Positions 43,959-53,475 are shown, counted from the stretch's first letter. The stretch: 64,000 nt of DNA from DATMFV01 sp035555975 (GCA_035555975.1 DATMFV010000004.1:1-64000); one strand, 5' to 3'. A program made the numbers and translations. The notes: generated from the letters alone by a model not told the origin.

Positions 43959-44214
43959 AAGTCTCTGTAATGGAGGAACCGCCTCCCCGCAAGGAAAAGC
44001 CGGACCGTTGTTTTTGCGCCAACGTAAGCGGCAGCGGGGAGTTGTTCCAGCAAAACCGGTGCCGCGCCTAAGGTTTTCCCCTTTGGGGAAGCAACCGGCC
44101 TGCGGGGCTGAAGAGTGAAGAGCCGATGGATCGCGACCCTTCGGCGCAAGGATCCGGGTTGCGCGGCAGGAGGGTTTTGCCTCCACACCCACCGCGCTCC
44201 CGTCGGTTGGAGGG
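43959..44214. other. Intergenic region with repeat fragments
   Basis: About 256 bases. It holds GGATCGCGACCCTTCGGCGC, akin to the GGGTCGCGATCCC word of repeat family 1, and a small hairpin GGAGGGTTTTGCCTCC. No gene supported. Confidence 0.45.
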
Positions 44215-45678
44215 CTACCCCCCCTTCTTGATCTTCTTGAGGAGCGCCGCATCCTCCAGCACCTTGTAGTAATCATCCAGCGGGTAACAGCCCGAGCGCA
44301 ACCCATTACGCGGGGCCGTGGTGCAATCGCTGAAGGTGCGGCAGATAAACCGTTTCTGGAGCGTTTTGCCCTCCAGCGAGTCGGCCACCACTTCGGGGTA
44401 GGAAAGGACCATCCGGCCGATGCCGACAAAATCGACCCAGCCGTTGGCCACGTTGTGTTCCGCCACGTGGGGCAGAAACTCCTGAAGGTACGAGTAGCCG
44501 GAGCCGACCAGCAGCAGGTTCGGGAACGCTTCCTTGAGCTTGCGGACCACGCCGACCTGTCGCGCGACGCCGACGAGCGGGTCTTCGAGAAGGCCGTAAC
44601 CATCCGAAGGCGGGTACGAAGCCGGGCGCTGGATGTGCGGGTTGTAATACGGGCTCCCCGCCGAGAGGTTGACCAGCCTGACGCCGAGCTTCTCCAGCAT
44701 TTCGAGGAACAGGCGGCTTTCGCAAAGGTCGAACCGGGTCGGGTCGTTCGGATCGACCCCGAACGCGTACGGGTACGACTCCCCTTCGGGGTACTCTTCG
44801 GGAATGCCGGGCCCGAGCGAACCGGGGACGCTCAACGCCGGGTCAGGCCGGTACGGCAGGAGGTCAAACGCGCTCAGGCGGACGCCGATCCCAAGGCCGG
44901 GCACCTCCGCCGCAATCCCTTCGATGATCTCGCGGGTGATCCGCGTACGGTTCTCGAAACTGCCGCCGTACGGCCCGGGCCGGGTGTGGGCGCTCAGGAA
45001 CTCGTGCAGCAGGTAGCCGTGACAATGCTTGATGTCAACGAAATCGGCCCCGACCTCCCTTGCGATCTTCGCCGCGCGGATGTAGTCATCGATCAGGACG
45101 CGGATCTGGTCGTCGGTCATCACCTGTTCGCTCCGCGTGACCGAGAACTTTTTGTCGAGGATCGGGTGGTTGTACGCCACCATTGATTCCCAGCGCGTCT
45201 TTTCATGCGGACGACAGAACCGGCCCGAGTGGGTCAACTGAAAGCCGATCACGAGATCGTCGCTCTTGCCGTACCGCTCCTCGTGCGCGGCGACGAGCGC
45301 TTCGCGCAGCCCGGCGATCCCCTTTTTGTTCGCCTCCTGAATGATGATCTGGTTCGGGTTGGCCCGGCCGTCGGGGCGGACCGCCATCGCTTCGCCGCCC
45401 CAGATCAGTTTCGCGCCCGACTGCCCGAAGCGTTGCCAGCGCCGGAGCATGATGTCGGTGGTGCCGCCCGAAGTGGTACCGTCCCACCCTTCCATCGGGT
45501 GAATGGCCCAGCGGTTTCCGATCGTTTTGCCGAACGCTTCCGCCGGTTGCAACAGGGCGGACTGACCCGCGGGCGGGAGCTGCGAAAACTCGAGATCAAG
45601 ACCGAGTTCGTCGATCAGACGGCGGAAATCGTCGGTCGATTTCAGGGAGGCGAGGCGGGCAACTTTGAGTTTGGACAT
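44215..45678 (-). CDS. Old Yellow Enzyme-type NADH:flavin oxidoreductase
   Basis: 487 residues from ATG 45678. A TIM-barrel FMN domain: GNRWAIHPMEGWDGT (about 75), LIWGGEAMAV, GFQLTHSGRF, and the active-site run DFVDIKHCHGYLLHEFLSAHTRPGPYGGSFENR (with the His pair HCH). GIGVRLSAFD and VLSYPEVVADSLEGK continue the barrel. Near the C-terminus Cys residues in FICRTFSDCTTA and RSGCYPLDD recall the 4Fe-4S motif of 2,4-dienoyl-CoA reductase, but the second Cys is missing. There is no second flavin domain. Co-transcribed with the DapA-like gene (35-base gap). Substrate unknown. Confidence 0.82.
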   Translation of the reverse strand: MSKLKVARLASLKSTDDFRRLIDELGLDLEFSQLPPAGQSALLQPAEAFGKTIGNRWAIHPMEGWDGTTSGGTTDIMLRRWQRFGQSGAKLIWGGEAMAVRPDGRANPNQIIIQEANKKGIAGLREALVAAHEERYGKSDDLVIGFQLTHSGRFCRPHEKTRWESMVAYNHPILDKKFSVTRSEQVMTDDQIRVLIDDYIRAAKIAREVGADFVDIKHCHGYLLHEFLSAHTRPGPYGGSFENRTRITREIIEGIAAEVPGLGIGVRLSAFDLLPYRPDPALSVPGSLGPGIPEEYPEGESYPYAFGVDPNDPTRFDLCESRLFLEMLEKLGVRLVNLSAGSPYYNPHIQRPASYPPSDGYGLLEDPLVGVARQVGVVRKLKEAFPNLLLVGSGYSYLQEFLPHVAEHNVANGWVDFVGIGRMVLSYPEVVADSLEGKTLQKRFICRTFSDCTTAPRNGLRSGCYPLDDYYKVLEDAALLKKIKKGG

Positions 45679-45713
45679 GGGACGTACGGGTTTTGAGGGG
45701 GTGGGGGTTTTTT

Positions 45714-46691
45714 TCAGGAAAGCGAAGCGATCATGGCGTCGAGGCGCTCGAGAATATCGGCCAGCACGGGAACGTCGCTCTCCGGACGGGCGGCGGCTTT
45801 CGCATGGGTGTGGTCGCAGCCGATCAGGCCGCGGAGTTTCAGAAACTGCGCGGCATTGTGCTTGTAGGCGGGAACGGCGGGGCGGAAGGCGAAGAAGCCG
45901 AGGTATTGCAACAGGTCGTTGAGGCCGAAAAACTCCGGGCGGTTTTCCTTCCAGAGCCGGTCGCGCAAGGCAAACGCTTCCGGGTGGAACGCGGAGAGGC
46001 CGAGCAGGTAGTCGCTGCCGTAGATCACCATGTCGATCGCGAGATCGTTGCCGGTGTAGACCTTGAAGTCGGGGCGGACGCGGTCGCGCAGTTCGAGGCG
46101 CGCCCATTCCAGCCCGCGGTCGAGCGAAGAGTGCTTCGCGCCGAGAAGGCTCGGGATGGCAAGAAGCCGCTCGTAGGTTTCCAGAGAGTAGATCCGCCCG
46201 AACGGCACGAACATCTCGCCAAGTTCAAAGGCGAGAAACGCCGGGGTCGCCTTGCCGAGTTCGGTGTAGAGTTCGACCACCTGGTCGTCCGACATCGCCT
46301 TGAGCGCCGTGCATTGGAAGAGGATCGGCGTGCCGCCCCGCCGTGTGATCTTTTTGATCTGCCCGAGGTAGGCGTCTTTGAGATCGCCCTCCTTGTCTTC
46401 CACATACGACCCGGCGACAAACGGCCTCCCCTCCGCCGTTTCCGTGACGAAGTCGAGGATCTCCACCCGCTGCTCTTCACTCAGCAGGTTGCTGTAGCCG
46501 GTATCCATGTTCACGGCGGGGGTCAACCCGGCGTTCCAGGTGCGCAGCAGGAGGGTACGATACCCCTGGAGGTCGAACGACCCGTCGGGCCGGAACGGGA
46601 GGAGGACGGCGGAGATTCCTTCGATCGTCCGGCCGGGACGGATGCGGCAGACGGCGGATTTGGCAGTGAACGGGGACGGGTTGGAAGACAT
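45714..46691 (-). CDS. DapA/NanA-like aldolase-superfamily protein
   Basis: 325 residues. A class I aldolase barrel resembling dihydrodipicolinate synthase: ISAVLLPFRPDGSFDLQGYRTLL (about 25-47) opens like the family, TGYSNLLSEEQRVEI matches the GE.xxLs.eEr region, and Lys in LLGAKHSSLDRGLEW is in the place of the Schiff-base Lys. The usual YYNKP strand is replaced by FQCTALK, so the partner Tyr appears to be missing and the chemistry likely differs from DapA. Divergent from an AraC regulator and followed by the OYE-type gene. Probably part of a sugar-acid or similar catabolic route. Confidence 0.72.
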   Translation of the reverse strand: MSSNPSPFTAKSAVCRIRPGRTIEGISAVLLPFRPDGSFDLQGYRTLLLRTWNAGLTPAVNMDTGYSNLLSEEQRVEILDFVTETAEGRPFVAGSYVEDKEGDLKDAYLGQIKKITRRGGTPILFQCTALKAMSDDQVVELYTELGKATPAFLAFELGEMFVPFGRIYSLETYERLLAIPSLLGAKHSSLDRGLEWARLELRDRVRPDFKVYTGNDLAIDMVIYGSDYLLGLSAFHPEAFALRDRLWKENRPEFFGLNDLLQYLGFFAFRPAVPAYKHNAAQFLKLRGLIGCDHTHAKAAARPESDVPVLADILERLDAMIASLS

Positions 46692-46742
46692 GACGCCTGC
46701 CACCGTACCGGCTTTGTGCGGGAGGGAGTTAGAACAAGAAAC

Positions 46743-46771
46743 TTGAAAATAGCACAAAATCGCTCTTTTAT
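46743..46771 (+). promoter_or_regulatory. Candidate sigma-70-type promoter of the AraC-type gene
   Basis: TTGAAA (46743-46748), a 17-base spacer, then TTTTAT (46766-46771). The expected start of transcription falls on or next to the ATG at 46778, which would make a leaderless message. CAAGAAACTTG, a small inverted repeat, covers 46735-46745 and could be an operator for the divergent pair. Confidence 0.4.
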
Positions 46772-46777
46772 GAACCG

Positions 46778-47629
46778 ATGCCTGCACGATCCGCCATCGC
46801 CCGGTTTCATCACGGACCGGGAAGCTACCGGGTTTTCTCGATCCAGCCGGAGGAAAAAATCGCCGTCGCCGGGTGTGAGGTGATGCGGCTGGCGCTTCAC
46901 CGCCATTCCGACCTCCTGCGGACGACCGGCATCCACCGGCACCGGCACCACCAGCTCCTCGTCTACCTGCGGGGGAGCGGCAAGGTGCGGACCGGCGCGG
47001 AAATCCTCGAAATCACCACCGGCACCGGGCTCCTCCTGCCCAAAGGGTGCGCGCATGAGTTCATCCGCCACTCCCGGCGCAACCCGCTCTGCCTGGCGAT
47101 CGACTTTTTGTGTGAACAACCGCTCGGCTTTGTCATCCAGAAGCCGGGGGTCTTCCGTCTCTCGATCCTGCGCAAGCTGGTCAACGAACTGGCGCATTTC
47201 CGCGATGGCGGGCCGCTTTCGCAACGGCTGCAACGCGACGGGATCGCCGCGCAGCTCCTCGGCCTCTGCCTCGGGATGCTGGTGCCCGGGGAAGCGGCGG
47301 CGATGCGGCATTCCGTCAACCTGCTTTTGCGGATCGAGCAAAAGATCGAGCAATCGCCGGGCGGCAAACTCTCGCTGGCGGACGCCGCGCAAATGACCGG
47401 CTACCAGAAGGATTACCTCAACCGGATCTTAAAGGAACAGAGCGGCATGACCTTCGGGCAGATCCGCGCGCAGGTCCGGCTGCGACAGGCCCGCAGCGCG
47501 CTCAAACGCCATGGAAGCGTCAACGCGGCAGCGGCGGCCGTCGGGTTTGATGATGTGAACTACTTCGTCCGCTGGTTTCGCAAACAGACCGGCCAGACCC
47601 CCGGGCAGGCGCTCCGGGAAGGGGGGTGA
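46778..47629 (+). CDS. AraC-family transcriptional regulator
   Basis: 283 residues. The N-terminal cupin-like sensor domain (about 20-110) includes HRHRHHQLLVYLRGSGKVRTG and GTGLLLPKGCAHEF. The C-terminal AraC DNA-binding domain (about 180-280) has two helix-turn-helix parts: KLSLADAAQMTGYQKDYLNRILKEQ and VNAAAAAVGFDDVNYFVRWFRKQTGQTPGQA. Divergent from the DapA-like/OYE pair, so it is probably their regulator, sensing a small ligand in the cupin pocket. Confidence 0.9.
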   Translation: MPARSAIARFHHGPGSYRVFSIQPEEKIAVAGCEVMRLALHRHSDLLRTTGIHRHRHHQLLVYLRGSGKVRTGAEILEITTGTGLLLPKGCAHEFIRHSRRNPLCLAIDFLCEQPLGFVIQKPGVFRLSILRKLVNELAHFRDGGPLSQRLQRDGIAAQLLGLCLGMLVPGEAAAMRHSVNLLLRIEQKIEQSPGGKLSLADAAQMTGYQKDYLNRILKEQSGMTFGQIRAQVRLRQARSALKRHGSVNAAAAAVGFDDVNYFVRWFRKQTGQTPGQALREGG

Positions 47630-47648
47630 GACCCCGCGTGAAGCGACA

Positions 47649-47692
47649 TCCAACGCCGCGGTCGACGGAGGCCGACCCTCCAATGCGCAAGC
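47649..47692. repeat. Dispersed repeat family 2, single unit
   Basis: TCCAACGCCGCGGTCGACGG then AGGCCGACCCTCCAATGCGC: the inverted form of the TGGAGGGTCGGCCTCC word, between the AraC-type gene and the dehydrogenase gene. The rest of this 206-base gap shows no gene. Confidence 0.65.
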
Positions 47693-47835
47693 GCCACGCT
47701 CGAAGTGAACGGAAGCAGGATACTCAATGCGTCTGGCCAGCCGCCTCAACCTGCCGTAGAGTCCCTCTGGTGAGGAACCGTAAATAAGCTTTCAGGGATG
47801 GCCTTCCGCAGGATTCGGAGAACCCGGAGATCGCT

Positions 47836-48930
47836 TCATGGCTCTTCGCAAGCGAGGCGGGCGCAGAGTTTTTCCGTAAAGGAGGAGGTGGTCTGGCTGC
47901 CGCCGAGGTCCGCCGTTCTGCTTTCGGGCTCGGCCAGCAGTTGATCGACCGCTGTCTCCAGCGCCTCTCCCGCCCGGCAGAGGGCGGGGCGGTTTTCGCG
48001 CCGTCCGATCCACTCCAGCATCATGGCGGCGGAAAGGATCAGCGAAACCGGGTTGGCGCGGTCCTGCCCGGCGATGTCGGGGGCGGAGCCGTGCTGGGCC
48101 TGGGCCATGACGTGCTCGTCGCCGCAGTTGATGGAAGCGCCCAGCCCGAGGCTGCCGGAAAGCTCTGCCGCTTCGTCGGAAAGGATGTCGCCAAACATGT
48201 TGGTAGTCACCACCACATCAAAGCGTTGCGGGTCGCGGACGAGCAGGGCCGCCATGGAGTCGACCAGTTGTTCGTCGTACTCCAGCCCGAACTCGGCGGC
48301 GGCCTCGCGGGTGGCGTTGAGGAAGAGCGGTTCAGAGACCCGCAGCACATTGGCCTTGTGTACCGCGGTTAGTTTTTTGCGTTTCCGGTGGGCGGCCAGT
48401 TCCGCCGCGCAACGGGCGATGCGGCGCGACCCCTGCGCGGTCACCTTGCGCAGGGAAATGGCGACATCGGGCGTCGGCATCAATTCCCCGGGGCCGACGG
48501 CCATGTTCCGGTCCGCGTAGAAGCCCTCGGTGTTTTCGCGAACGATCACCAGATCCATCGGCGTCCGCCCCCAGTGGGGGATGCCGGGCCGGGTGCGGCT
48601 GGGGCGGATGTTGCCGTAAAGATCGAGCCCGATCCTCAACGCCGAGGAAACATTGATCCCCCCTTCCTCCCGGGAGGGGTAAATGGCGTGGGAGATCGGC
48701 CCGAGCAGGACGCCCTTTGCCTTCCGCGCCTCTTCCAGCAGCGCGGGCGGAAAGGTGCTCCCCTCCTTGCGCAAACGTTCCAGGCCGACTTCGAAGCAGG
48801 GAAACTCAAGATTCAGGCGGAAGCGCCGGTCGAGCGTCCTGAGCACTTCGAGCGTCGCCCGGGTGATCTCGGGGCCGATCCCGTCGCCGGGAAAAACGGT
48901 GATGGAAATGGGGTGGGCGGGGTCGTTCAT
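47836..48930 (-). CDS. Isocitrate/isopropylmalate dehydrogenase family protein
   Basis: 364 residues from ATG 48930. A metal-dependent beta-hydroxyacid oxidative decarboxylase: PGDGIGPEIT (14-23), VIVRENTEGFYADRNM (about 133-148), TAVHKANVLRVSEPLF, the metal Asp pair in VVTTNMFGDILSDEAAELSG, and HGSAPDIAGQDRANPVS near the cofactor site. The substrate-loop sequence differs from typical LeuB and Icd, so the substrate could be tartrate, malate, isopropylmalate or homoisocitrate. It is close to the DapA/OYE/AraC locus but not clearly in it. Confidence 0.85.
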   Translation of the reverse strand: MNDPAHPISITVFPGDGIGPEITRATLEVLRTLDRRFRLNLEFPCFEVGLERLRKEGSTFPPALLEEARKAKGVLLGPISHAIYPSREEGGINVSSALRIGLDLYGNIRPSRTRPGIPHWGRTPMDLVIVRENTEGFYADRNMAVGPGELMPTPDVAISLRKVTAQGSRRIARCAAELAAHRKRKKLTAVHKANVLRVSEPLFLNATREAAAEFGLEYDEQLVDSMAALLVRDPQRFDVVVTTNMFGDILSDEAAELSGSLGLGASINCGDEHVMAQAQHGSAPDIAGQDRANPVSLILSAAMMLEWIGRRENRPALCRAGEALETAVDQLLAEPESRTADLGGSQTTSSFTEKLCARLACEEP

Positions 48931-49136
48931 GGCGTCGGTAAAACAGGTTATGGGATTCTTGCCGGAATGGCTTCCTGAAAGTTCATCTTTTCTTGTGGAA
49001 TTTTGAGCTTTACCCGGGCTCCCTTGGGACCAAAGGGGTCCAAAACCGGGTCCGGGTCCGAAAAGTAGAGGTCGGCTCGCCGCCGGATTCCATGGTTCCA
49101 CGGGCGGCGGACCTGGTCACCTGCCTCTCCTTTCCC

Positions 49137-51251
49137 ATGAAAGATTCGATTGCTTCCACTTCGGCCGATCTTGATCAACTTTGCGTCAACACCATCCGGT
49201 TTCTCTCCGTGGATGCGGTGGAAAAGGCCAACAGCGGCCACCCCGGCCTGCCGATGGGGGCCGCGCCGATGGCGTACGTTCTCTGGACAAAATTTCTCAA
49301 ACACAACCCGGTGGAGCCGAACTGGGTCGACCGCGACCGCTTTGTCCTCTCCGCCGGGCACGGGTCGATGCTCCTCTACAGTCTGCTCCACCTGACCGGG
49401 TACGACCTTTCGCTCGACGACATCCGCTCCTTTCGCCAATGGGAAAGCCGCACCCCGGGGCACCCGGAACGGGGGATGACGCCGGGGGTGGAGACGACGA
49501 CGGGGCCGCTGGGGCAGGGGTTTGCCAACAGCGTCGGGATGGCGATCGCCGAGGCGCACCTCGCGGCGCGTTACAACCGGCCGCGCTACCCGATTGTCGA
49601 CCACTACACCTATGCCCTCTTGAGCGACGGCGACCTGATGGAAGGGGTCGCCTCGGAAGCGGCATCGCTGGCGGGACACCTGAAGCTCGGCAAGCTGATC
49701 TGCCTCTACGACGACAACCGCGTCACCCTCTCCGCCGGGACGCCGATGTCGTTTACCGAATCAGTGCCGGAACGTTTCGAGGCGTACGGGTGGCATACGC
49801 TCAGCGTGGACGATGGGAACGACCTCGCGGCGATTGAGGCGGCGCTGCGGGAGGCGCAGAACGAACGGGCGCGGCCTTCGCTGATCCGGGTCCGCACCCA
49901 TATCGGCTACGGGTCGCCCAACAAGCAGGATTCGTTCAAGGTACACGGCTCCCCGCTCGGCGCGGAGGAGGTGGAACTGACTAAACGGGCGCTCGACTGG
50001 CCTTCGGAGCCGGAGTTCGCGATTCCGCAGGAGGCGCTCGCCCGTTTCCGCCGGGCGGTCGATCGCGGCCGACAGGCGGAGGCGGAGTGGAACGCCAAGT
50101 TTTCGTGGTACTCGGAAGCGTTTCCGGAGCTTGGCCGGGAATTTCAGCAGGCGATGGCGGGGGAACTTCCCCAAGGGTGGAACGCGGAGATTCCGGTCTT
50201 CCCGGCGGACGAAAAGGGAGTGGCGACCCGCATCGCTTCGGGCAAAGTGCTCAACGCGATCGCCGGGCGGCTCCCGGCGATCCTGGGCGGTTCGGCGGAT
50301 CTTGATCCCTCCACGTTTACCACCCTCGACGGAATGGGCGATTTCCAACCGCCCCCCGGGGAGGAAGAGCCGGAGCCGGAGCGGCAAGGTTCCGCAGGGG
50401 GGCCTTGGAGCTACGCCGGGCGCAATCTCCATTTCGGCGTCCGGGAACATGCGATGGGGGCGATCGCCAACGGCCTTTCGGCTCATGGCGGCATCATCCC
50501 GTTTACGGCGACGTTCCTGATCTTTTCCGATTACATGAGACCGCCGATCCGCCTCGCCTCGCTGATGGAACTGCGCGTGATCCATGTCTTTACCCACGAC
50601 AGCATGGCGCTGGGCGAGGATGGGCCGACCCACCAGCCGATCGAACAACTCGCGTCGCTGCGCGCCATGCCGGGGTTGATCGTGATCCGTCCCGCCGATG
50701 CAAACGAAACGGCGGTGGCATGGCAGGTGGCCATTGAAAGCAGCCATCACCCGGTCGCTCTGGTCCTGACCCGGCAGAAGGTCGCCACTCTCGACCGCGG
50801 GAAGTACGCCCCGGCGGAGGGATTGCGGCGCGGGGCTTATATCGTGTCAGAATCCGAAGGGGAAACGCCCGACCTGATCCTGATCGGCACCGGTTCGGAA
50901 GTCGGCCTCGTCCTCAAGGCGGCGGAGCGGCTGAGGGGAGAGGGGGTGAGCGTCCGCGTTGTTTCGATGCCGAGCTGGGAGCTTTTTGAGGCGCAACCGG
51001 AAAGCTACCGCGACGAGGTGCTCCCCCCGAAGGTGAAGACCCGCCTCGCCGTCGAGGCTGCGGCGACCCTCGGGTGGTGCCGCTATATCGGAGACCGGGG
51101 CCGGGTAATCGGCGTCGATCACTTCGGCTTTTCCGCCCCGGGGCCGGAGGTGATGGAGCGCAACGGGTTCAACGAGGAGGAGGTCTGCCGACAGGCCCGC
51201 GAATTGCTCGATAAAAACCGGACGGAGACCGCTCTGCCGCAGGATTTGTAA
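49137..51251 (+). CDS. tkt: Transketolase
   Basis: 704 residues from ATG 49137. A thiamine diphosphate enzyme of the pentose phosphate pathway. LCVNTIRFLSVDAVEKANSGHPGLPMGAAPMAYVLW opens the TPP domain; SDGDLMEGVASEAASLAGHL (about 162) binds TPP and metal; GGSADLDPS and FGVREHAMGAIANGLSAHGG form the Pyr domain, with the catalytic Glu in REHAMG; DSMALGEDGPTHQP follows. An extra acidic insert (PPPGEEEPEPERQ) lies just before the Pyr-domain REHAMG motif. Divergent from the dehydrogenase gene across 206 bases containing GGTCC repeats; no TPP riboswitch seen. Confidence 0.94.
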   Translation: MKDSIASTSADLDQLCVNTIRFLSVDAVEKANSGHPGLPMGAAPMAYVLWTKFLKHNPVEPNWVDRDRFVLSAGHGSMLLYSLLHLTGYDLSLDDIRSFRQWESRTPGHPERGMTPGVETTTGPLGQGFANSVGMAIAEAHLAARYNRPRYPIVDHYTYALLSDGDLMEGVASEAASLAGHLKLGKLICLYDDNRVTLSAGTPMSFTESVPERFEAYGWHTLSVDDGNDLAAIEAALREAQNERARPSLIRVRTHIGYGSPNKQDSFKVHGSPLGAEEVELTKRALDWPSEPEFAIPQEALARFRRAVDRGRQAEAEWNAKFSWYSEAFPELGREFQQAMAGELPQGWNAEIPVFPADEKGVATRIASGKVLNAIAGRLPAILGGSADLDPSTFTTLDGMGDFQPPPGEEEPEPERQGSAGGPWSYAGRNLHFGVREHAMGAIANGLSAHGGIIPFTATFLIFSDYMRPPIRLASLMELRVIHVFTHDSMALGEDGPTHQPIEQLASLRAMPGLIVIRPADANETAVAWQVAIESSHHPVALVLTRQKVATLDRGKYAPAEGLRRGAYIVSESEGETPDLILIGTGSEVGLVLKAAERLRGEGVSVRVVSMPSWELFEAQPESYRDEVLPPKVKTRLAVEAAATLGWCRYIGDRGRVIGVDHFGFSAPGPEVMERNGFNEEEVCRQARELLDKNRTETALPQDL

Positions 51252-51376
51252 ATACAACCTGGATCATTTCGTCATTTTTTTAACGCTCGCCATGCGTCGA
51301 TGCGCTCGTATGATGGGTTTTCACCCCGACGCGCAGCACGGGTCCCCCTCCCTGCGCGAAAGCAGAGTGTACCATC

Positions 51377-52696
51377 ATGACGGAAACCAGAACGAAGTTG
51401 GTCATCATCGGCGGCGGTTTTGCCGGAGTCACGCTCGCCCAGCAACTCGAACGGCTTTTGCCCGAGGAGGCGGAGATCGTAGTGGTCAGTTCCGAGAACC
51501 ACATGGTCTTCACCCCGATGCTGGCGGAAGTCGCGGGGCGGACGATCTCGCCGCTGCATGTCGTCGTGCCGGGGCGGCAGTTGACCCGGCGCACCCGGTG
51601 GCTGGTGGCACGGGTGACGGCGGTCGATCGCGACGCGCGCGAGGTCCATTACACCCGGATGGACGGCACCGCGGGAAGCGAAACCTATGGCGAACTGGTC
51701 CTCGCCTGCGGGGCCGCGGCCAACCTGCGGGAGATCCCCGGGCTCGCCGCCTGCGGATTTCCGCTCAAGTCGGTCATCGACGCGATCGCCATCGGCAACC
51801 GGCTGATCGGCAATTTCGAGACCGCCGCGACCGAGACCGACCCCGCCATCCGGCAGCGCCTCCTGACGACCGTGGTGATCGGCGGCGGCTTCAGCGGGGT
51901 GGAACTCGCCGGGAACATTTCCGATTTGACCGATTCGATCCGCTGTTTTTACCCCGAGCTGAAGCACGAGACGCCGCGCATCGTGCTGTTGCAGAGGGGA
52001 GACCACATCGTGCCGGAACTCCAGGCGCGGGCGCTTTCGGAGTTTGCGCTCGACAAGCTGAGGCAAAACGGGATCGACGTCCGCCTCAAGTCAGAGGCCA
52101 AAGAGGTGACCCCGACGAGCGTCACCCTCGCCTCGGGCGAAGTTATCGAGACCGGGATGATCATCTGCACCGTCGGCACGCAGACGCACCCCCTCGTCAC
52201 CAGCCTCGACCTGCCGCTGGAACGGGGACGGCTCAAGACCGACCCCGACATGAAAGTGAGCGGGGCCGACCACCTCTGGGCGCTCGGCGACTGTGCGCTC
52301 ATCGCCAACGCCTACAACGACCGGCCAAGCCCCTCGACCGCGCAGTTTGCCGTGCAGCAGGCCGCGCAGCTTGCCGCCAATCTCGCCCGTTTTTGCGAGG
52401 GGAGGCCGACCCGGCCCTTCAGCTACCGGCCCCGGGGGATGTTTGCCTCCATCGGGCACCACAATGCCGTCGCGGAAATCTATGGCGTGAAGATTTCCGG
52501 CTTTGTTGCGTGGTTCCTCTGGCGCGGACTCTATCTTTTCAAGTTGCCGACGCTGAAGCGAAAGATCGACGTTGCCATCAACTGGGCGGTCAGCATTCCT
52601 TTCCCGCCGAACATCGTGCAGTTGCAGCGGCCGATGCGCGACAGGGACGCTGGAAGCAGGGAAGAAACGATTCCCCAACAAAACCAGAAACCATGA
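51377..52696 (+). CDS. ndh: Type II NADH dehydrogenase (NDH-2-like)
   Basis: 439 residues. Two dinucleotide folds: FAD loop KLVIIGGGFAGVTLAQQL (7-24) and NADH loop TTVVIGGGFSGVELAGNI (about 165). FTPMLAEVAGRTI and GDCALIANAYNDRPSPSTAQFAVQQA are typical of NDH-2 enzymes, which pass electrons from NADH to quinone without pumping protons. The C-terminal amphipathic region (VAWFLWRGLYLFKLPTLKRK) should bind the membrane. It overlaps the next gene by four bases (ATGA). Confidence 0.9.
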   Translation: MTETRTKLVIIGGGFAGVTLAQQLERLLPEEAEIVVVSSENHMVFTPMLAEVAGRTISPLHVVVPGRQLTRRTRWLVARVTAVDRDAREVHYTRMDGTAGSETYGELVLACGAAANLREIPGLAACGFPLKSVIDAIAIGNRLIGNFETAATETDPAIRQRLLTTVVIGGGFSGVELAGNISDLTDSIRCFYPELKHETPRIVLLQRGDHIVPELQARALSEFALDKLRQNGIDVRLKSEAKEVTPTSVTLASGEVIETGMIICTVGTQTHPLVTSLDLPLERGRLKTDPDMKVSGADHLWALGDCALIANAYNDRPSPSTAQFAVQQAAQLAANLARFCEGRPTRPFSYRPRGMFASIGHHNAVAEIYGVKISGFVAWFLWRGLYLFKLPTLKRKIDVAINWAVSIPFPPNIVQLQRPMRDRDAGSREETIPQQNQKP

Positions 52697-53475
52697 AGAT
52701 TGATCTGAGCGGAAAACGTGCGGTGGTCACCGGCGGGAGTTCGGGGATCGGCGCGGCCATCGCGATCGCCCTCGGGAAAGCCGGAGCCCGGGTGGTCGTC
52801 AACTTCGGTTCCAACGAAAAAGCGGCGCAGACCGTAGTCGGGACGATCCGCGACAGCGGCGGTGAAGCGGTGGCGATTCAGGCCAACGTGGCCGACCCCG
52901 CTTCGGTGGAGGCGCTTTTTTCCGAGGCCGACCGGGCGCTGGGCGGCCTCGACATCCTGATCAACAACGCCGGGATCGACGGAAAACGGGCCTTTTCGTG
53001 GGAAGGCGACCTTGAAAGCTGGCGCAAGGTGATCGAGATCAACCTCTTTGGCGCTTATTACTGCGCGCGGGAGGCGCTCCGGCGGATGATCCCGCAGAAA
53101 AGCGGCGTAATTTTGAGTACCAGTTCGACGCACGAGAAGATCGCCTGGTCGGGCTACAGCGCCTACACGGCCAGCAAGGGGGGCTTGAGCATGCTCTCCA
53201 AGACGCTCGCGCAGGAGGCCGCGCCCCACGGCGTGCGGGTGTTGGCGCTCGCCCCGGGCGCGATCAAGACGCCGATCAATCGCGATGTCTGGGACGACCC
53301 CGCCGCGAGGGACGACCTGATGGACAAGATCCCGCTCCGGCGCATCGGCGAACCCGAAGAGGTGGCCGCCATGGCGGTGGTGCTGGTCTCCGACGTGGCC
53401 TCGTACGTCACCGGCGATACGATTTTTGTCGACGGCGGGATGACCGACTACCCCGCTTTCGCCCATGGAGGGTAG
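52693..53475 (+). CDS. Short-chain dehydrogenase/reductase, glucose 1-dehydrogenase-like
   Basis: 260 residues. A classical SDR: cofactor loop VVTGGSSGIGAAIA (12-25), NNAGID (about 92), catalytic Ser in STSSTHEKIAWSGYSAYTASK, and Tyr-x3-Lys in the YTASK of the same stretch. ALAPGAIKTPINRDVWDDP and GDTIFVDGGMTDYP resemble glucose 1-dehydrogenases of the SDR type, but substrate calls in this family are weak. Co-translated with ndh and one base ahead of the DUF488 gene, so NAD(P)H made here could feed NDH-2 (inference). Confidence 0.87.
   Translation: MKIDLSGKRAVVTGGSSGIGAAIAIALGKAGARVVVNFGSNEKAAQTVVGTIRDSGGEAVAIQANVADPASVEALFSEADRALGGLDILINNAGIDGKRAFSWEGDLESWRKVIEINLFGAYYCAREALRRMIPQKSGVILSTSSTHEKIAWSGYSAYTASKGGLSMLSKTLAQEAAPHGVRVLALAPGAIKTPINRDVWDDPAARDDLMDKIPLRRIGEPEEVAAMAVVLVSDVASYVTGDTIFVDGGMTDYPAFAHGG

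Noticed and set aside
45693..46883. 396-residue plus-strand frame opposite the DapA-like gene
   Set aside because: Composition typical of an antisense shadow; runs through the divergent promoter into the AraC gene.
48931..49136. TPP riboswitch before transketolase
   Set aside because: The leader has GGTCC repeats and small hairpins but none of the conserved THI-box words.
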